From an uncultured Prevotellaceae bacterium (GTDB taxonomy: Bacteria > Bacteroidota > Bacteroidia > Bacteroidales > Bacteroidaceae), in assembly GCA_946402905.1 (NCBI GenBank), contig CAMIYC010000011.1:23257-87256 (forward strand): a stretch of 64,000 nt of DNA. Direction: 5' to 3'. Shown piece by piece: positions 32,501 through 41,686 of this stretch. The notes under the pieces were generated by a model, which saw only the letters and a program-made list of their open reading frames with translations, was not told the DNA's origin and did not search any database. The stretch's first letter is position 1. The number at the start of each line of letters is the position of its first letter. Position numbers and translations under genes: made by a program.

Positions 32501-34062
32501 CCGGTGGTCTTCTCGTGAGCGGTGACGGCATAGAGCGCATATCTCAGTCGGGCGGGGTCCAACTGGGTGGTGCAGGTGGTGCCGTCGACGGTGGCCACCA
32601 GTGTCTTCTCGGGTTCCAGGTACACACGGTATTCGATGTCGTTCAGGTCTACATAACCTCCGTGCGTGCCGCCACGGCAGGCGTCCCAAGCGAGGGTCAC
32701 TTGGCCGTTCCCGTCTACGTTCAGACCTACGTTTTCAGGCGCGGCAGGAGTGTCTTGCCCGGCCCAGGTTTCGATAAATGTGACGTTGCCGCGCCCGGTT
32801 TCATTCTCGGCGCAGACGCCGATATGCAGGTACTTCCCGGTGGAAAGGCCACTCAGAGTGACTGTGACACGCTCGCCGGGCATGGCTTCGCCCGTAGAGA
32901 TGTCGTCGTCGTCGAGGGTGATGACATAGCGGAGCTGGCCGCTGAGGGTCGTCTCACCGTCGTCGGTGGCAGACGGCATGGTGAATGTGATGTCGATGTC
33001 GTCGTTGTTGCTTGCGCTGGGATGCCACACGATGTCGGCCACTTCGCCGGGCGCGCCGGATGTGACACCGGAAGAGAGCAGGTGGAGGTCGCCGAACTGC
33101 ACGACACCGTCAAACTCAAAACATCTCCTGGTCTCGGCGGTCTGCAGGTCTACTTCGGCAAAACCGGCCGTCTGGTCTTCTTCGATGAAGTTCCAGTAGA
33201 GCTTTTTGTTCTTGCTGTCAATAGCGGCGGCCTGGTGGTTGATACTCACTGGCAGCCCCGTGTCGCCCACGTAGGTCTCGGTGCCGTCGGTCTTGTCGAT
33301 CTTGTAGAGAAGGCCGTCCTGGTTGATGGCATACAACTGTCCGTCGCTCTCGTCGATGGCCATGACCATGAATAGTGCGCTGGGATTAGATATTTTCTTC
33401 CGTTGAAAAGTCTTATAGTCCATGGAGCAGAACTCGGTCTTCTCGGCCTTGGAGTCGAAGAAACAGCCGTAGGAAAGTTGGGTCTCCTTGTCATAGGGAG
33501 TGTTGGTCCAGGCCAGGTAGGTGACGCTTTGGTTGGGCACTATCTCAGAGAGCCCGGCTTCCCATGACATGGTCTCAAGGTTGAAAACATATTTGATGAA
33601 GATGGTGCCAAAGCCACCAAAATCATAACCGATGACGAGGTAGTAGAGATGGTCGATCACTGCACCGCCATACTGGGCATACATGATGCCCTCCGAGTCG
33701 CTATACACCTTGGTCAGTTCTGGAGACGTGGTCTGGATGGTGTAGAGACCGTACTGCGGACTGCCGGCTGCCCAACTGGTGTTGGACAGTATGCTGCCTC
33801 GGAGCGTGGCACCCGTCGAGGCTCCGGCGATGTGTTTCGGCCGGGCTGACAAACGGGATATCGGGCTCTGGATGCCCTGGCCCATAAGGCGTGTCTGAAG
33901 TTGTCGGGCATGGCTTTCACGTTGTTGGAGCAACGTCTGGCCTGCCGTCACAGCGTCTGTAGAGCGCTGGTGCATGAGTCCTAAAGGCAGTTGTGCCCAG
34001 CCGGGCAAAGCGCATGCCATCAGCAGGATCATGCTGAGTAAGTGAGTGGTCCTTTTTCTCAT
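29542..34062 (-). CDS. Large secreted protein with FnIII repeats and choice-of-anchor-J-like modules, T9SS-type C-terminus
   Basis: Repeated VTLAWDA../VTVNWENSLTGQHGGYVDL modules, DNWLISP, C-terminal YSPSGAVIAEGAH...QKGVYLVKVKETGQVRSVIIK. Confidence 0.75.
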   Translation of the reverse strand: MRKRTTHLLSMILLMACALPGWAQLPLGLMHQRSTDAVTAGQTLLQQRESHARQLQTRLMGQGIQSPISRLSARPKHIAGASTGATLRGSILSNTSWAAGSPQYGLYTIQTTSPELTKVYSDSEGIMYAQYGGAVIDHLYYLVIGYDFGGFGTIFIKYVFNLETMSWEAGLSEIVPNQSVTYLAWTNTPYDKETQLSYGCFFDSKAEKTEFCSMDYKTFQRKKISNPSALFMVMAIDESDGQLYAINQDGLLYKIDKTDGTETYVGDTGLPVSINHQAAAIDSKNKKLYWNFIEEDQTAGFAEVDLQTAETRRCFEFDGVVQFGDLHLLSSGVTSGAPGEVADIVWHPSASNNDDIDITFTMPSATDDGETTLSGQLRYVITLDDDDISTGEAMPGERVTVTLSGLSTGKYLHIGVCAENETGRGNVTFIETWAGQDTPAAPENVGLNVDGNGQVTLAWDACRGGTHGGYVDLNDIEYRVYLEPEKTLVATVDGTTCTTQLDPARLRYALYAVTAHEKTTGLESEKSYSNTVKVGEYLVPKYEVVFDDINKFNNYWSVINANHDQDTWTYNDIYHLLRLPINPDNGSNDWLVSSPVYLEKGKLYTLQFDAYTSMGGKLELAYAPAAVDDVSSFTTLLQESQLQQDIPMTYETTLTVEETGTYHFGLHEYATGGIYTDLTRFCIQEGVNLSAPVAPSNLRVTPAEQGALKATITCKLPTATVDDHPISTLNAVNFYRDDLLIGTLTSGLTPGGTVTYNDDQVPADGSHTYSVRVSNESGLGMPATKVAYIGIDDPDAPNYAMMTDNGDGTVTVNWENSLTGQHGGYVDLSRVGNALYEVRDNSLGNEIARVSGTTTHTSSADLTGDPGWYYRAVTAYDDDSESEAVTAHLIKGTPVALPLTESFANRMIHESRFWWATPAVGNTNWGFSSKSADGDNGCVTFTSQRSTDEGYFGSRKLTLAGSPHPYLSFQYSSNAGSKARLKVQVDRGQRGQVDTVADYDMASATSDGDWKKVSIDLSAYLDEPYIIVRFLASNGMANTSISIDNIKIQNMEANDLAVNISAPSNLQTGQQGEIVLTVVNQSNEVSGAYKVKLDAIVDGQSLLSHEVEDEALAADGGQRSYPFTFDATPFFSGDITLKAEVLNDDDHDTSNNTAQTTLSVYGNLVPSITDLTANTENGPFVKLQWSQPEGDAMRLEHVTDDFERYAPWSVDFGEWETYDGDMGETGGIFDGINYPNQGLPFAYIIFNPNNIVSNATQQVPTLKPRSGNQYAATLYSINDTQTDALDQDNWLISPELPGLPQTITFYIKTMSEGYPHAAVEVLYSTTDSSTDSFTRLGDIHHIYDYTNWTPITVNLPAGTTHFAIRDITPKDDTFMMMIDDVSYTAVTEIGLAVTGYNIYVDGQLYQTVEGDLRQCEIGPLSDGAHTIYVTALYSTDQIESALSNPASVTTGIQTITAQELDGMSVTVYSPSGAVIAEGAHAIGQLQKGVYLVKVKETGQVRSVIIK

Positions 34063-34103
34063 AATTCTAAATATATTGTTATTGTTTCTTCGGAATGTGT
34101 ATG

Positions 34104-35498
34104 TCATTTCCTGGTTTTTAATACTTTTTTCCACTTGCCGTCGCTGGTGCGGATGATGTTCAGCCCGCGCCGCAATGTGTTGATCTTCATGCCATGGGTG
34201 GTGTATATCTCTGTGCCGCCTGATGTGGCATGCATTGTCGTCGGCTGCGCGGGAGTGGTCGAGTCGGTGCCGACTTCGGCCATGGCGGCATTGACGATCA
34301 CGCCGGTGTTGTAGTTGAGCAGCAGGGCGGCGACACGCAACCGCCTATGGGCATTGCTGATGTTGCCGATGCTGATTTCGTAGTCGTGGGTGATCTCCTC
34401 GTCGGCATGGATGGTCTGGGGCAGCGAGTTGTTGACACCATGTGCTATGCCATAGGCGGCCAGGGCCACACGCATGCAGGGGTAGGAGGGGAGATAGTAG
34501 TCGTCGCCGTATTTCACAATGTTTTCTGAGTCGAAATACTCATCCATATAGGGGTCATTGGCCAGCAAGGAACGCCAGTTGTCGTTGTGGTAGTAGTAGT
34601 TGCTTTGCGCTCCGCTCTTGCCGCTGCCTCCGATGACGCTGTCGGCCAAAAGCACGTAGGCGATGGCATAGCGGGCCTTGGAACTGTTCAGACGGAATGT
34701 CACCCGTGTGTGGGTGCTGATCTTTTGCCGGCTTTCGTCTGTCCATTCTGGAGACAATTCGATGGCTGCCTCCACAGGGCGGGAGATGATACGATCCAGG
34801 TCGTTTCTCACCGGGCAGATTTTGTAATAAATCTCTTCAGAACCGATATAGGGGTCAATGCCCTTTATTTCCCGGTTGAGAGAGGATTTGGGAAATGAGT
34901 TGGGTATCAACTGTGCCGAGCGGTAGTCGCTGCATTCCAACACGTCGTCACCGTGGATGGAGATGCCGATAACCCTGCCTCCGTATTCATCTTCCAGACG
35001 GTTGAGGGCAGCCTCTCCGCGGGGACAAAAACCGCACCAAAGGCCTGTGTATTCTTCCATCACTGCTTTACGGTCTTCCAGACGGGTCACGGTCATAAAC
35101 GTGAAGTCGGCAGTATTCTCTGTGGAGAGGTTGGCTGCGCCGTTCACCTTGGTGATGGTGAGTCGTTTGGTCAGACTGCCGGTCTCTTCGTCAGCGGCTA
35201 TGGGAAGTGTGATGACACCTGTCTGTCTGGCACCGAGGCCGTCGCCGTCGAGGTCGACAGAGGTCTCCTCCGACCTCACTTTGTTGGTGATGACAGTGTA
35301 ACTGATGGCGTGGATGGTCTCGTCTGACTCATTCACCACTGCCACCTTGACCGGACACGATGTCCCCTGGGCGGCTATCGCACTTTCTGCAGCAGTCACT
35401 TTGAGCTTGATACCTTGTCCGAAGAGAGGGGTGGAGAGAAGTATGGCCCACAACAGGATGGGGTAATGTAATAATTGAATCTTTTTGCTTCGAAGCAT
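34104..35498 (-). CDS. Omp28-related / thioredoxin-fold secreted protein
   Basis: EEYTGLWCGFCPRGEAALNRLEDEYGGRVIGISIHGDD; T9SS-like C-terminus. Confidence 0.72.
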   Translation of the reverse strand: MLRSKKIQLLHYPILLWAILLSTPLFGQGIKLKVTAAESAIAAQGTSCPVKVAVVNESDETIHAISYTVITNKVRSEETSVDLDGDGLGARQTGVITLPIAADEETGSLTKRLTITKVNGAANLSTENTADFTFMTVTRLEDRKAVMEEYTGLWCGFCPRGEAALNRLEDEYGGRVIGISIHGDDVLECSDYRSAQLIPNSFPKSSLNREIKGIDPYIGSEEIYYKICPVRNDLDRIISRPVEAAIELSPEWTDESRQKISTHTRVTFRLNSSKARYAIAYVLLADSVIGGSGKSGAQSNYYYHNDNWRSLLANDPYMDEYFDSENIVKYGDDYYLPSYPCMRVALAAYGIAHGVNNSLPQTIHADEEITHDYEISIGNISNAHRRLRVAALLLNYNTGVIVNAAMAEVGTDSTTPAQPTTMHATSGGTEIYTTHGMKINTLRRGLNIIRTSDGKWKKVLKTRK

Positions 35499-35534
35499 AT
35501 ACTTGAAATACTTGAATGATTGAAATATATGATG

Positions 35535-35565
35535 CAAATATACTCAATTATTCGTTTTTACCCAA
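35535..35565 (-). promoter_or_regulatory. Bacteroidetes-type promoter (TTG, 20 bp, TATATTTG) for the 35498 gene
   Basis: Read on minus strand. Confidence 0.6.
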
Positions 35566-35647
35566 TATTTCTTTCATTTATTTACAAAAACGTCTTTATT
35601 TGTTCGCGTTCACAATTATTCCTCGCTGCCTCGGTTCTGCTCCATAC

Positions 35648-35685
35648 ACAGCGGGCCCGTCTGGATATTCAGACGGGCCCGCTGT
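35648..35685. terminator. Strong GC-rich stem-loop acagcgggcccgtctg-gatatt-cagacgggcccgctgt
   Basis: 16-bp perfect inverted repeat next to an A7 tract; 3' of the OmpA-like gene. Confidence 0.7.
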
Positions 35686-35703
35686 AAAAAAATGAATCGC
35701 CGG

Positions 35704-36873
35704 TTATTCTGTCACGGTGCGTTTTACGGTGCGCTGCACTTTCTTCATCACTTGCTTCTGTACCTCCACTTCCTCATAGTCGGTATAGGTGCGGGTACCT
35801 TCGGAGTCGATGATCACACAGCGGTTCTTGTCGTTCTCAGCGAAAGGCTGCACGGTGTCGCCCTTGGAGTCGATGATCACACGGTCGGCATCCACCTGGT
35901 GGCGGCTCACAAGGTCACGCTTGAAAGTCTCGGCACGACGCTTGGCATACATCTCGTTCAGACGGGCATTGCCGGTGCCTTTGTCGGCATAGCCCACCAC
36001 GTAGACTTTGCTCTCCGGATTTTCTGACATGAATTTGGCCACCTGCTCCATAATGGCACTGGGCTTGTCGTTGTCGCTCACGCGGATAGCGTAGAACACT
36101 TCTTTGTGCAGGTTCACTTTCTCGGTCTTAGTCACTGGGCGCTTTTCTTTCACGGTCACCATCTCCGGCACCTCTTCCTCGATCACTTCCTCTATCTCGC
36201 GTGCCACGGGCAGTACCGCTGCTTTCTTGGGTGCATGATGGCCGAAGCGGAAACTCACACCCAGCATGGCGGTGAACATCCAGTCGTCGCTGTCGTTGGT
36301 CTTCATGTTGAAACGGTCGTCCAGGGAGTTGGCGTTCACTTCAAGGCTGATGCCGAGCGGCTTGCTCATGTTGGTCTCCAGGCGAAGGCCGGCGCGGATG
36401 TTATGGCTCAGGCGATTGTCTTTCCAGGCCAGGGGAGCGGAGGTGACAGGCAGGTTGAGCGCGGTGAACTCGTCGCTGTCCCAGGCGTAGTTGAGACCCA
36501 CACCACCCAGCAGGATGAGATTGAGGGCGCGGTTGGTGTTCGTGCCGAAGATGTTGCTCAGGTTGAGCAGCAGGTCTACATTCGGAGTGATGTAGTTCCA
36601 CTTGTAATACTGGTCTGTAGCGCTGAAGCCGCTCTTCGACTGCCATCCGTTCACATGCAGACGCGCACCCACCACGGGCGAGAAGTAATGGCCGAAAGAA
36701 AGGGCTGCGGTGGGGGTGATCAGTTGGTCTTTGGGCGCATTGGTGGTGGTCAGTTGCACACCGCCTTGTGCTTCAAGGTAGGAGTAGGATTTCCAGCCAG
36801 ACGTCTGGGCCATGGTGGTGCCGGTCATCAGCAGGATTCCTGCCGCCGCCGTGAGAAGTCGCTTCGTTTTCAT
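35704..36873 (-). CDS. OmpA family outer membrane protein
   Basis: N-terminal beta-barrel; C-terminal YVVGYADKGTGNARLNEMYAKRRAETFKRDLV. Confidence 0.87.
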   Translation of the reverse strand: MKTKRLLTAAAGILLMTGTTMAQTSGWKSYSYLEAQGGVQLTTTNAPKDQLITPTAALSFGHYFSPVVGARLHVNGWQSKSGFSATDQYYKWNYITPNVDLLLNLSNIFGTNTNRALNLILLGGVGLNYAWDSDEFTALNLPVTSAPLAWKDNRLSHNIRAGLRLETNMSKPLGISLEVNANSLDDRFNMKTNDSDDWMFTAMLGVSFRFGHHAPKKAAVLPVAREIEEVIEEEVPEMVTVKEKRPVTKTEKVNLHKEVFYAIRVSDNDKPSAIMEQVAKFMSENPESKVYVVGYADKGTGNARLNEMYAKRRAETFKRDLVSRHQVDADRVIIDSKGDTVQPFAENDKNRCVIIDSEGTRTYTDYEEVEVQKQVMKKVQRTVKRTVTE

Positions 36874-37182
36874 TGGGTATAATTTTTTTGATTTTTTGAT
36901 ATTGTTTTTTGCTTTTTTGTCCTTCCATTCACCCAAAATAAGGGCTTACATGCTGAATTCAGCAAAGATAATGGTTTTTTCTTTAAAAGACAAGAAAAAT
37001 TGCAAATAAATGTTACGACCCGGAGAAGTTTGTCACGGCTTAGTGCATATCTCCATGTCTTCAGCTTCCGCTATGCTGTCTTTGGGCTCTTGAGTTCAAA
37101 CCGGGCATGGGTGGCATGGTGGAGTGCGAAGTCACCTTACCACCTTTTCACCTTATCACCTCACCACCTTTTCACCTCCAGC

Positions 37183-40008
37183 TTATTTCTTCGGTGCCCT
37201 GGCCAGTTTATAGGCACAGCTGAGCATGATGTAGCGGGGGATACAGTTGGTCCATGTCTCAGTCCTGCCTTGGGCGTTCACGTTATATCGCTTGTTGGAG
37301 AGCTGGTGCAGCAGGTCGAATGCCGTGATTTTCAGCGTCATCTTCTCTTTACAGAGCGTGCGTGAGAGTTCGGCGTTCCACACCAGGTCGTCGGTGTTCA
37401 TCATGCTGCTGTCGTATCCGCGGCGGCTGAACATCTTGATGTCGGTGCCCAGTGAGACTTTCACCCATGGAATGAAATACATCAGGCGCGCACCATAGTT
37501 GTAGTCGAAAGCGCTGATGCGCTCGAAGTCCGTGCGGTCGCTGGTGGCACTGCGCCAGCTCACCTCCCCCGACACCGAGGCGGTCAGCTTGTCTTTCTGA
37601 TATTCCAGTTCAAGCTTCTCGTGCAGCATCCAGTTGTTCACCGTGCTCTTGGCGGCTCCCTTGGTGTCGCTCTCAGCACGGATATACTGGATGGGGAAAT
37701 CTACCGAGTGGGTGTAGTCTGCGTCGGCACGCTGTTTGAGCGTCAGCCGTTTCTTATGGTCGATGGGCTGCTGATAACTGCTGCCCACGGCCCACTGCCA
37801 GTTGCCGTTGATGTTGTCGTTCTCGTAGGTGTAGGCACCGGTCGTGCTGTTGTAGGTGGTGCGGGTGCCCCATGAGCGTTGGGTCAGGTTGCCGTTGGTC
37901 CAGATGCTGGCATATCGTTTCGTGCTGTCGTTGTTGAAAACGAAAGAGAGGGCCGCCGAGTGTGTGATGCGTGATTTCAGACGTGGATTGTTCACCCAGG
38001 TGGCCAGCGTACTGGTGGTGTTGAGGTGGGGCATTAGCGACGAAAATCCCGGCTCACTCATGTTCATGGTGTAGTAGGCATATTGCAATCCTTTCTTCAC
38101 TCCCCATCGATAGAGGTAGATGCGGGGTGAGAAGGTGTTATAGTGCCGGTGGGCCATCGTGTCGAGAGGCAGGGCGGTGTAGTGCATGCGCTCGCGGTGG
38201 TGGCTGAAGGGCAGGGTCAGCTCCATATATCCGTTGTCGTTGGAGCGTTGTATGCTCAGACCGCCTGCGTAGGAGCGGGCCAGCTGACTCTCGCTGCTGC
38301 TGTTGGATGCGTCGAGGGCTTGTGCCATCAGGTCACGGCTGCTGGGCAGCCATCCAATCTCGTGGCGGTCCTCAGCGGCGCTTTCCAGCCAGTCCAGGCG
38401 GTAGTGGTCGTTGTGGCTGCCGTTCCATGTCTGTGTATAGCCGACAAACGGCTCCAGTCTCCAGTCGTGGAGCATTTGTAGGGAATACCTACCTTCGATG
38501 CTGTAATTGTAACCGCGCTGCCGCGTGTCGGTATAGTTGTTGCGCAGGTCGTTGGCTCCGCCTTGCGCAAAGTAGGTGTCGTCCAGAGAGAAATTGTCGC
38601 TGGGCTTCATCTGGTTGTAGCCGTAAGAGCAGGAGAGGGAGATATTGTCGCCCCAGTCAAATTTCTTGTAGGTCACGAGATGCCCCGAAAGGTTGAGGCT
38701 GCGGTAGTGGTTCAGGCCGCTGCTGAGCGTGCGGTTGATGATGCGCTCGCGCCAGGTGGAGTCCTGGCTGTGGGTGTTGCGGTCGCCGTTGCTGTAGTTC
38801 AGGGTCACATAGCCGTACATCGTTATGGGCTTCTTGGCGGTGAACTGGTTGCTCATGCTGAGGCTGAAGTCTTTCTGGCGGCTCCACGACTCGGTGCCGC
38901 CGAGGATGTTTCCGTCGGAGGAAAAACGCTCGGTCGAGTGGCGGGTCCAGTCGTCGGCGTCGTTCCAGCCGATGGTGGCGTCAAGCTCCTCTTCCCAGTT
39001 TTTGTCCTGGTCTTCCGTGCTGATGTGGATGCCCGCTTGTTTGGTGGCTCTCAGACCCTGTGGCATGTCCGAGGGGCGCCATTCTCCCTCACTGCCGGGC
39101 TTGCGGTTCTCGTTGATGTTGTTGGTGTTGCCGAAGACGGAGATGCGTGAGTGGTCACTGTAGTACAGGCCGAAGAGGCGGGCCATGTAGCGGTCGTCGG
39201 TGCCTGCGCCGGCTTCGACGTTGCCCATGTAGCCCCTGTTGTATTCGCGCTTGAGCTGTACGTCCATCACATAGTCTTTCTTCTCCACGTCATGCCCGGC
39301 CAGCTCGCTCTGCTTGGTCGTCTTGTTGTACACTTTGATGTCGCGCACGGTGAAGTAGGGCAGGTTGTCGAGCATCACTTTGTTCTGACCCTTGAAGAAG
39401 TCCTTGCCGTTGAGGGTCAGATAGTCCACTTTCTTGCCGTTGATGTAGATGTCGCCGTTGTCTTTCAGCTCCGCGCCGGGCATCTGCCGGATCAGGCCGT
39501 CGAGCATCGAGCCTTCGGGCAGGTTGAAGGCCGAGGCGTTGTATACAATGGTGTCGCCACGGTAGGCGATTTTCACACGCGTGCCCGTCACCGTCACGCC
39601 CTCCAGGTCGTTCTCGCGCCAGATGTCGTCTTGCTTTTTCTTCATCAGCAGGCGGGGCAACTCAAAATACGAGTTGCGCGCGATATGGCGGAGTGGATAG
39701 TTCATGTAGGTGTCTTCGTAGCCGTCGGCGGTGGCTTTGATGATGAAGTCGGTAGGTTGGGCTGCCACTTTGAAACTATAATACGACGACGTGCCCCAGG
39801 TCATGCATGTCGTGGTATCTACCGTCGTCGAGTCTGTGTGCATCAGTGTCATGAAGGCCTTGATCTTGGCTTTCGTAAAAGAGTCGTATACCTCTCCGTA
39901 TAGGTCTATCTTACGCTCTTTCTTCTTCGTGGCTGTCGTGTCGTTTTGTGCCTTGGCAGGGATAAGTGTCAATAGGCAAATCCCAATCAGCCATATTCGG
40001 ATGTTCAT
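37183..40008 (-). CDS. Outer-membrane beta-barrel (TonB-dependent-receptor-like) protein with carboxypeptidase-regulatory-like N-terminus
   Basis: MNIRIWLIGICLLTLIPAKAQ signal peptide, YGEVYDSFTKAKIKAFMTL, plug-like LPEGSMLDGLIRQMPGAELKDNGDIYINGKKVDYLTLNGKDFFKG. Confidence 0.82.
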   Translation of the reverse strand: MNIRIWLIGICLLTLIPAKAQNDTTATKKKERKIDLYGEVYDSFTKAKIKAFMTLMHTDSTTVDTTTCMTWGTSSYYSFKVAAQPTDFIIKATADGYEDTYMNYPLRHIARNSYFELPRLLMKKKQDDIWRENDLEGVTVTGTRVKIAYRGDTIVYNASAFNLPEGSMLDGLIRQMPGAELKDNGDIYINGKKVDYLTLNGKDFFKGQNKVMLDNLPYFTVRDIKVYNKTTKQSELAGHDVEKKDYVMDVQLKREYNRGYMGNVEAGAGTDDRYMARLFGLYYSDHSRISVFGNTNNINENRKPGSEGEWRPSDMPQGLRATKQAGIHISTEDQDKNWEEELDATIGWNDADDWTRHSTERFSSDGNILGGTESWSRQKDFSLSMSNQFTAKKPITMYGYVTLNYSNGDRNTHSQDSTWRERIINRTLSSGLNHYRSLNLSGHLVTYKKFDWGDNISLSCSYGYNQMKPSDNFSLDDTYFAQGGANDLRNNYTDTRQRGYNYSIEGRYSLQMLHDWRLEPFVGYTQTWNGSHNDHYRLDWLESAAEDRHEIGWLPSSRDLMAQALDASNSSSESQLARSYAGGLSIQRSNDNGYMELTLPFSHHRERMHYTALPLDTMAHRHYNTFSPRIYLYRWGVKKGLQYAYYTMNMSEPGFSSLMPHLNTTSTLATWVNNPRLKSRITHSAALSFVFNNDSTKRYASIWTNGNLTQRSWGTRTTYNSTTGAYTYENDNINGNWQWAVGSSYQQPIDHKKRLTLKQRADADYTHSVDFPIQYIRAESDTKGAAKSTVNNWMLHEKLELEYQKDKLTASVSGEVSWRSATSDRTDFERISAFDYNYGARLMYFIPWVKVSLGTDIKMFSRRGYDSSMMNTDDLVWNAELSRTLCKEKMTLKITAFDLLHQLSNKRYNVNAQGRTETWTNCIPRYIMLSCAYKLARAPKK

Positions 40009-40108
40009 GTCAGTGAATGATGTCTTTCTGATTGGCGTTTTTAACCGGATAGATATAGTCGTTGGACTTATATCAAGGAGTGGGTAGCTGTTTAGAATAG
40101 ATGGAATT

Positions 40109-41686
40109 CTATATTTCCTCCAAGATCTTACCATACTTGTCATACCAAGTGCCGTCTGCAGGATTGCCGTTTTTGAAAGTGCCTTTGAAAAATTCACCCG
40201 TTTCCTTTACATAGTAGGTACCCTCGCTGAAATAGTTGTTTTTAAACGAACCAACGAAAATGTCACCATTGTCGAATGTGAAGGAGCCGTCTTTGCCGTC
40301 TAAGTTACCATTTTTGAATAGTCCTTCATAGTAGTTGCCATTTTTGAAAGAAGCCATACCTTTACCTTGAGGTATCTGATCCTCATTGACTTCACCCGTA
40401 TAAGTGAAATCACCAAGAGCGTTGTGGAAGGGCATGGCTGAAACGTCTACTCTAAACGAGTCGACTACTTCCGCTACAGAGTCGACGACAGCCTCAATAG
40501 TGTCAGTTGTAACAGTTGTTTCCGAATTGCCAATATGGCTAATATAGGCGGCAGTTATCATAATTATTACAAAAAGGAGAGATCCTAAGACTGTAAAAAT
40601 CATTTTCTTCTTCCACAGAGGTTTGCTCGTTTTATTTTGTGAATGAAAACCGGTGCCCTGAGAATTTTCAATCTTAGTCTTTTTCTCAAAAGAATGAACC
40701 TCTTTTTGGGGGTCTTTCCCAAACACCAAAGTATGATCATCTTCCTCTTCAGCCTCTCTAATTATAGGCGTTGCTGTTACAACATCACTTTTTTTCATCA
40801 TTTTACTAACATCCTCCACAGATTGTGGCCTCTCAAATCGGTTTGTCTTCATCAGCCACAGGATAAGATGTCTTGTTGATTGCGACACATTGGCAGGTAG
40901 AGGCAGAGCGAGATGTTTGTCCACTGAGCGATCATCGTCGATATCCGAAGGCAGAGGTGGCCTCTGGTTGGCTAACAGGTTGTAGAGGGTAGCCCCAAGA
41001 GCATATAAATCTGTCCATGGCCCAAATTTCTCAAGATTTTGCTCCATTTGCTCGCGTGGCGCAAAACCATTGGTGAAACTCACTGCTGTGGATGTGGTAG
41101 CCCCACCTCTGTTATCTCGTTGTTTGCTGGCTCCAAAATCAATGAGAGTGACATTCCCCTGCCTGTCTACCATGATGTTTGCTGGTTTCAAGTCAAGATG
41201 CCACAGCCCTTCATTATGAACACATTTCAAAGCGTCAAGTATTTGTGGCAGATATACTTTCACTTCTTTCTCACTGAGTGCTCGCTGTATACGTCGGAGC
41301 CTGACGGAGAGGTTCTCGCCATCAATATAGTCCATCACGTAATATGCTGTGCCGTTTTCCTCAAAGAGGTCATGTACCGACACAATATGCGAATTCCTTA
41401 ACCTACGTAGTCGCCGTGCCTCTTTCTTGAACTTTTGCATTTGTCCTTGAAAGAAGACTTCGTTCTCTGCATTGCTCACGCTCACCGTGGTGTTGTTGGC
41501 ATTACGCTGAGTCACCCCTTTGATGAAAAACTCCTTGATGGCCACCACCTCATCAAATTCTACATTGGTAGCTACATAGGTATTGCCGAAGCCACCAGAA
41601 GAGAGGTAACGTTCGATACGATAAACACCATGAAGGATGGCGCCAACTTTAAGCATAGAGCTTTGATTGATACTATGTTCGCTCAT
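40109..41686 (-). CDS. Serine/threonine protein kinase with TM segment and C-terminal MORN repeats
   Basis: LSSGGFGNTYVA, VAIKEFF, HLDLKPANIMV, LIDFGAS; TM TVLGSLLFVIIMITAAYI; GNYYEGLFKNGNLDG, GDIFVGSFKNN, GEFFKGTFKNG. Confidence 0.92.
   Translation of the reverse strand: MSEHSINQSSMLKVGAILHGVYRIERYLSSGGFGNTYVATNVEFDEVVAIKEFFIKGVTQRNANNTTVSVSNAENEVFFQGQMQKFKKEARRLRRLRNSHIVSVHDLFEENGTAYYVMDYIDGENLSVRLRRIQRALSEKEVKVYLPQILDALKCVHNEGLWHLDLKPANIMVDRQGNVTLIDFGASKQRDNRGGATTSTAVSFTNGFAPREQMEQNLEKFGPWTDLYALGATLYNLLANQRPPLPSDIDDDRSVDKHLALPLPANVSQSTRHLILWLMKTNRFERPQSVEDVSKMMKKSDVVTATPIIREAEEEDDHTLVFGKDPQKEVHSFEKKTKIENSQGTGFHSQNKTSKPLWKKKMIFTVLGSLLFVIIMITAAYISHIGNSETTVTTDTIEAVVDSVAEVVDSFRVDVSAMPFHNALGDFTYTGEVNEDQIPQGKGMASFKNGNYYEGLFKNGNLDGKDGSFTFDNGDIFVGSFKNNYFSEGTYYVKETGEFFKGTFKNGNPADGTWYDKYGKILEEI

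Noticed and set aside
29980-33375. Plus-strand ORFs of 219-345 aa
   Set aside because: Shadow ORFs opposite the FnIII-repeat protein; no protein features.
37132-37181. Pyrimidine-rich cacctt(tt)cacc repeats
   Set aside because: Short, irregular low-complexity stretch 3' of the OMP gene; no further structure seen.
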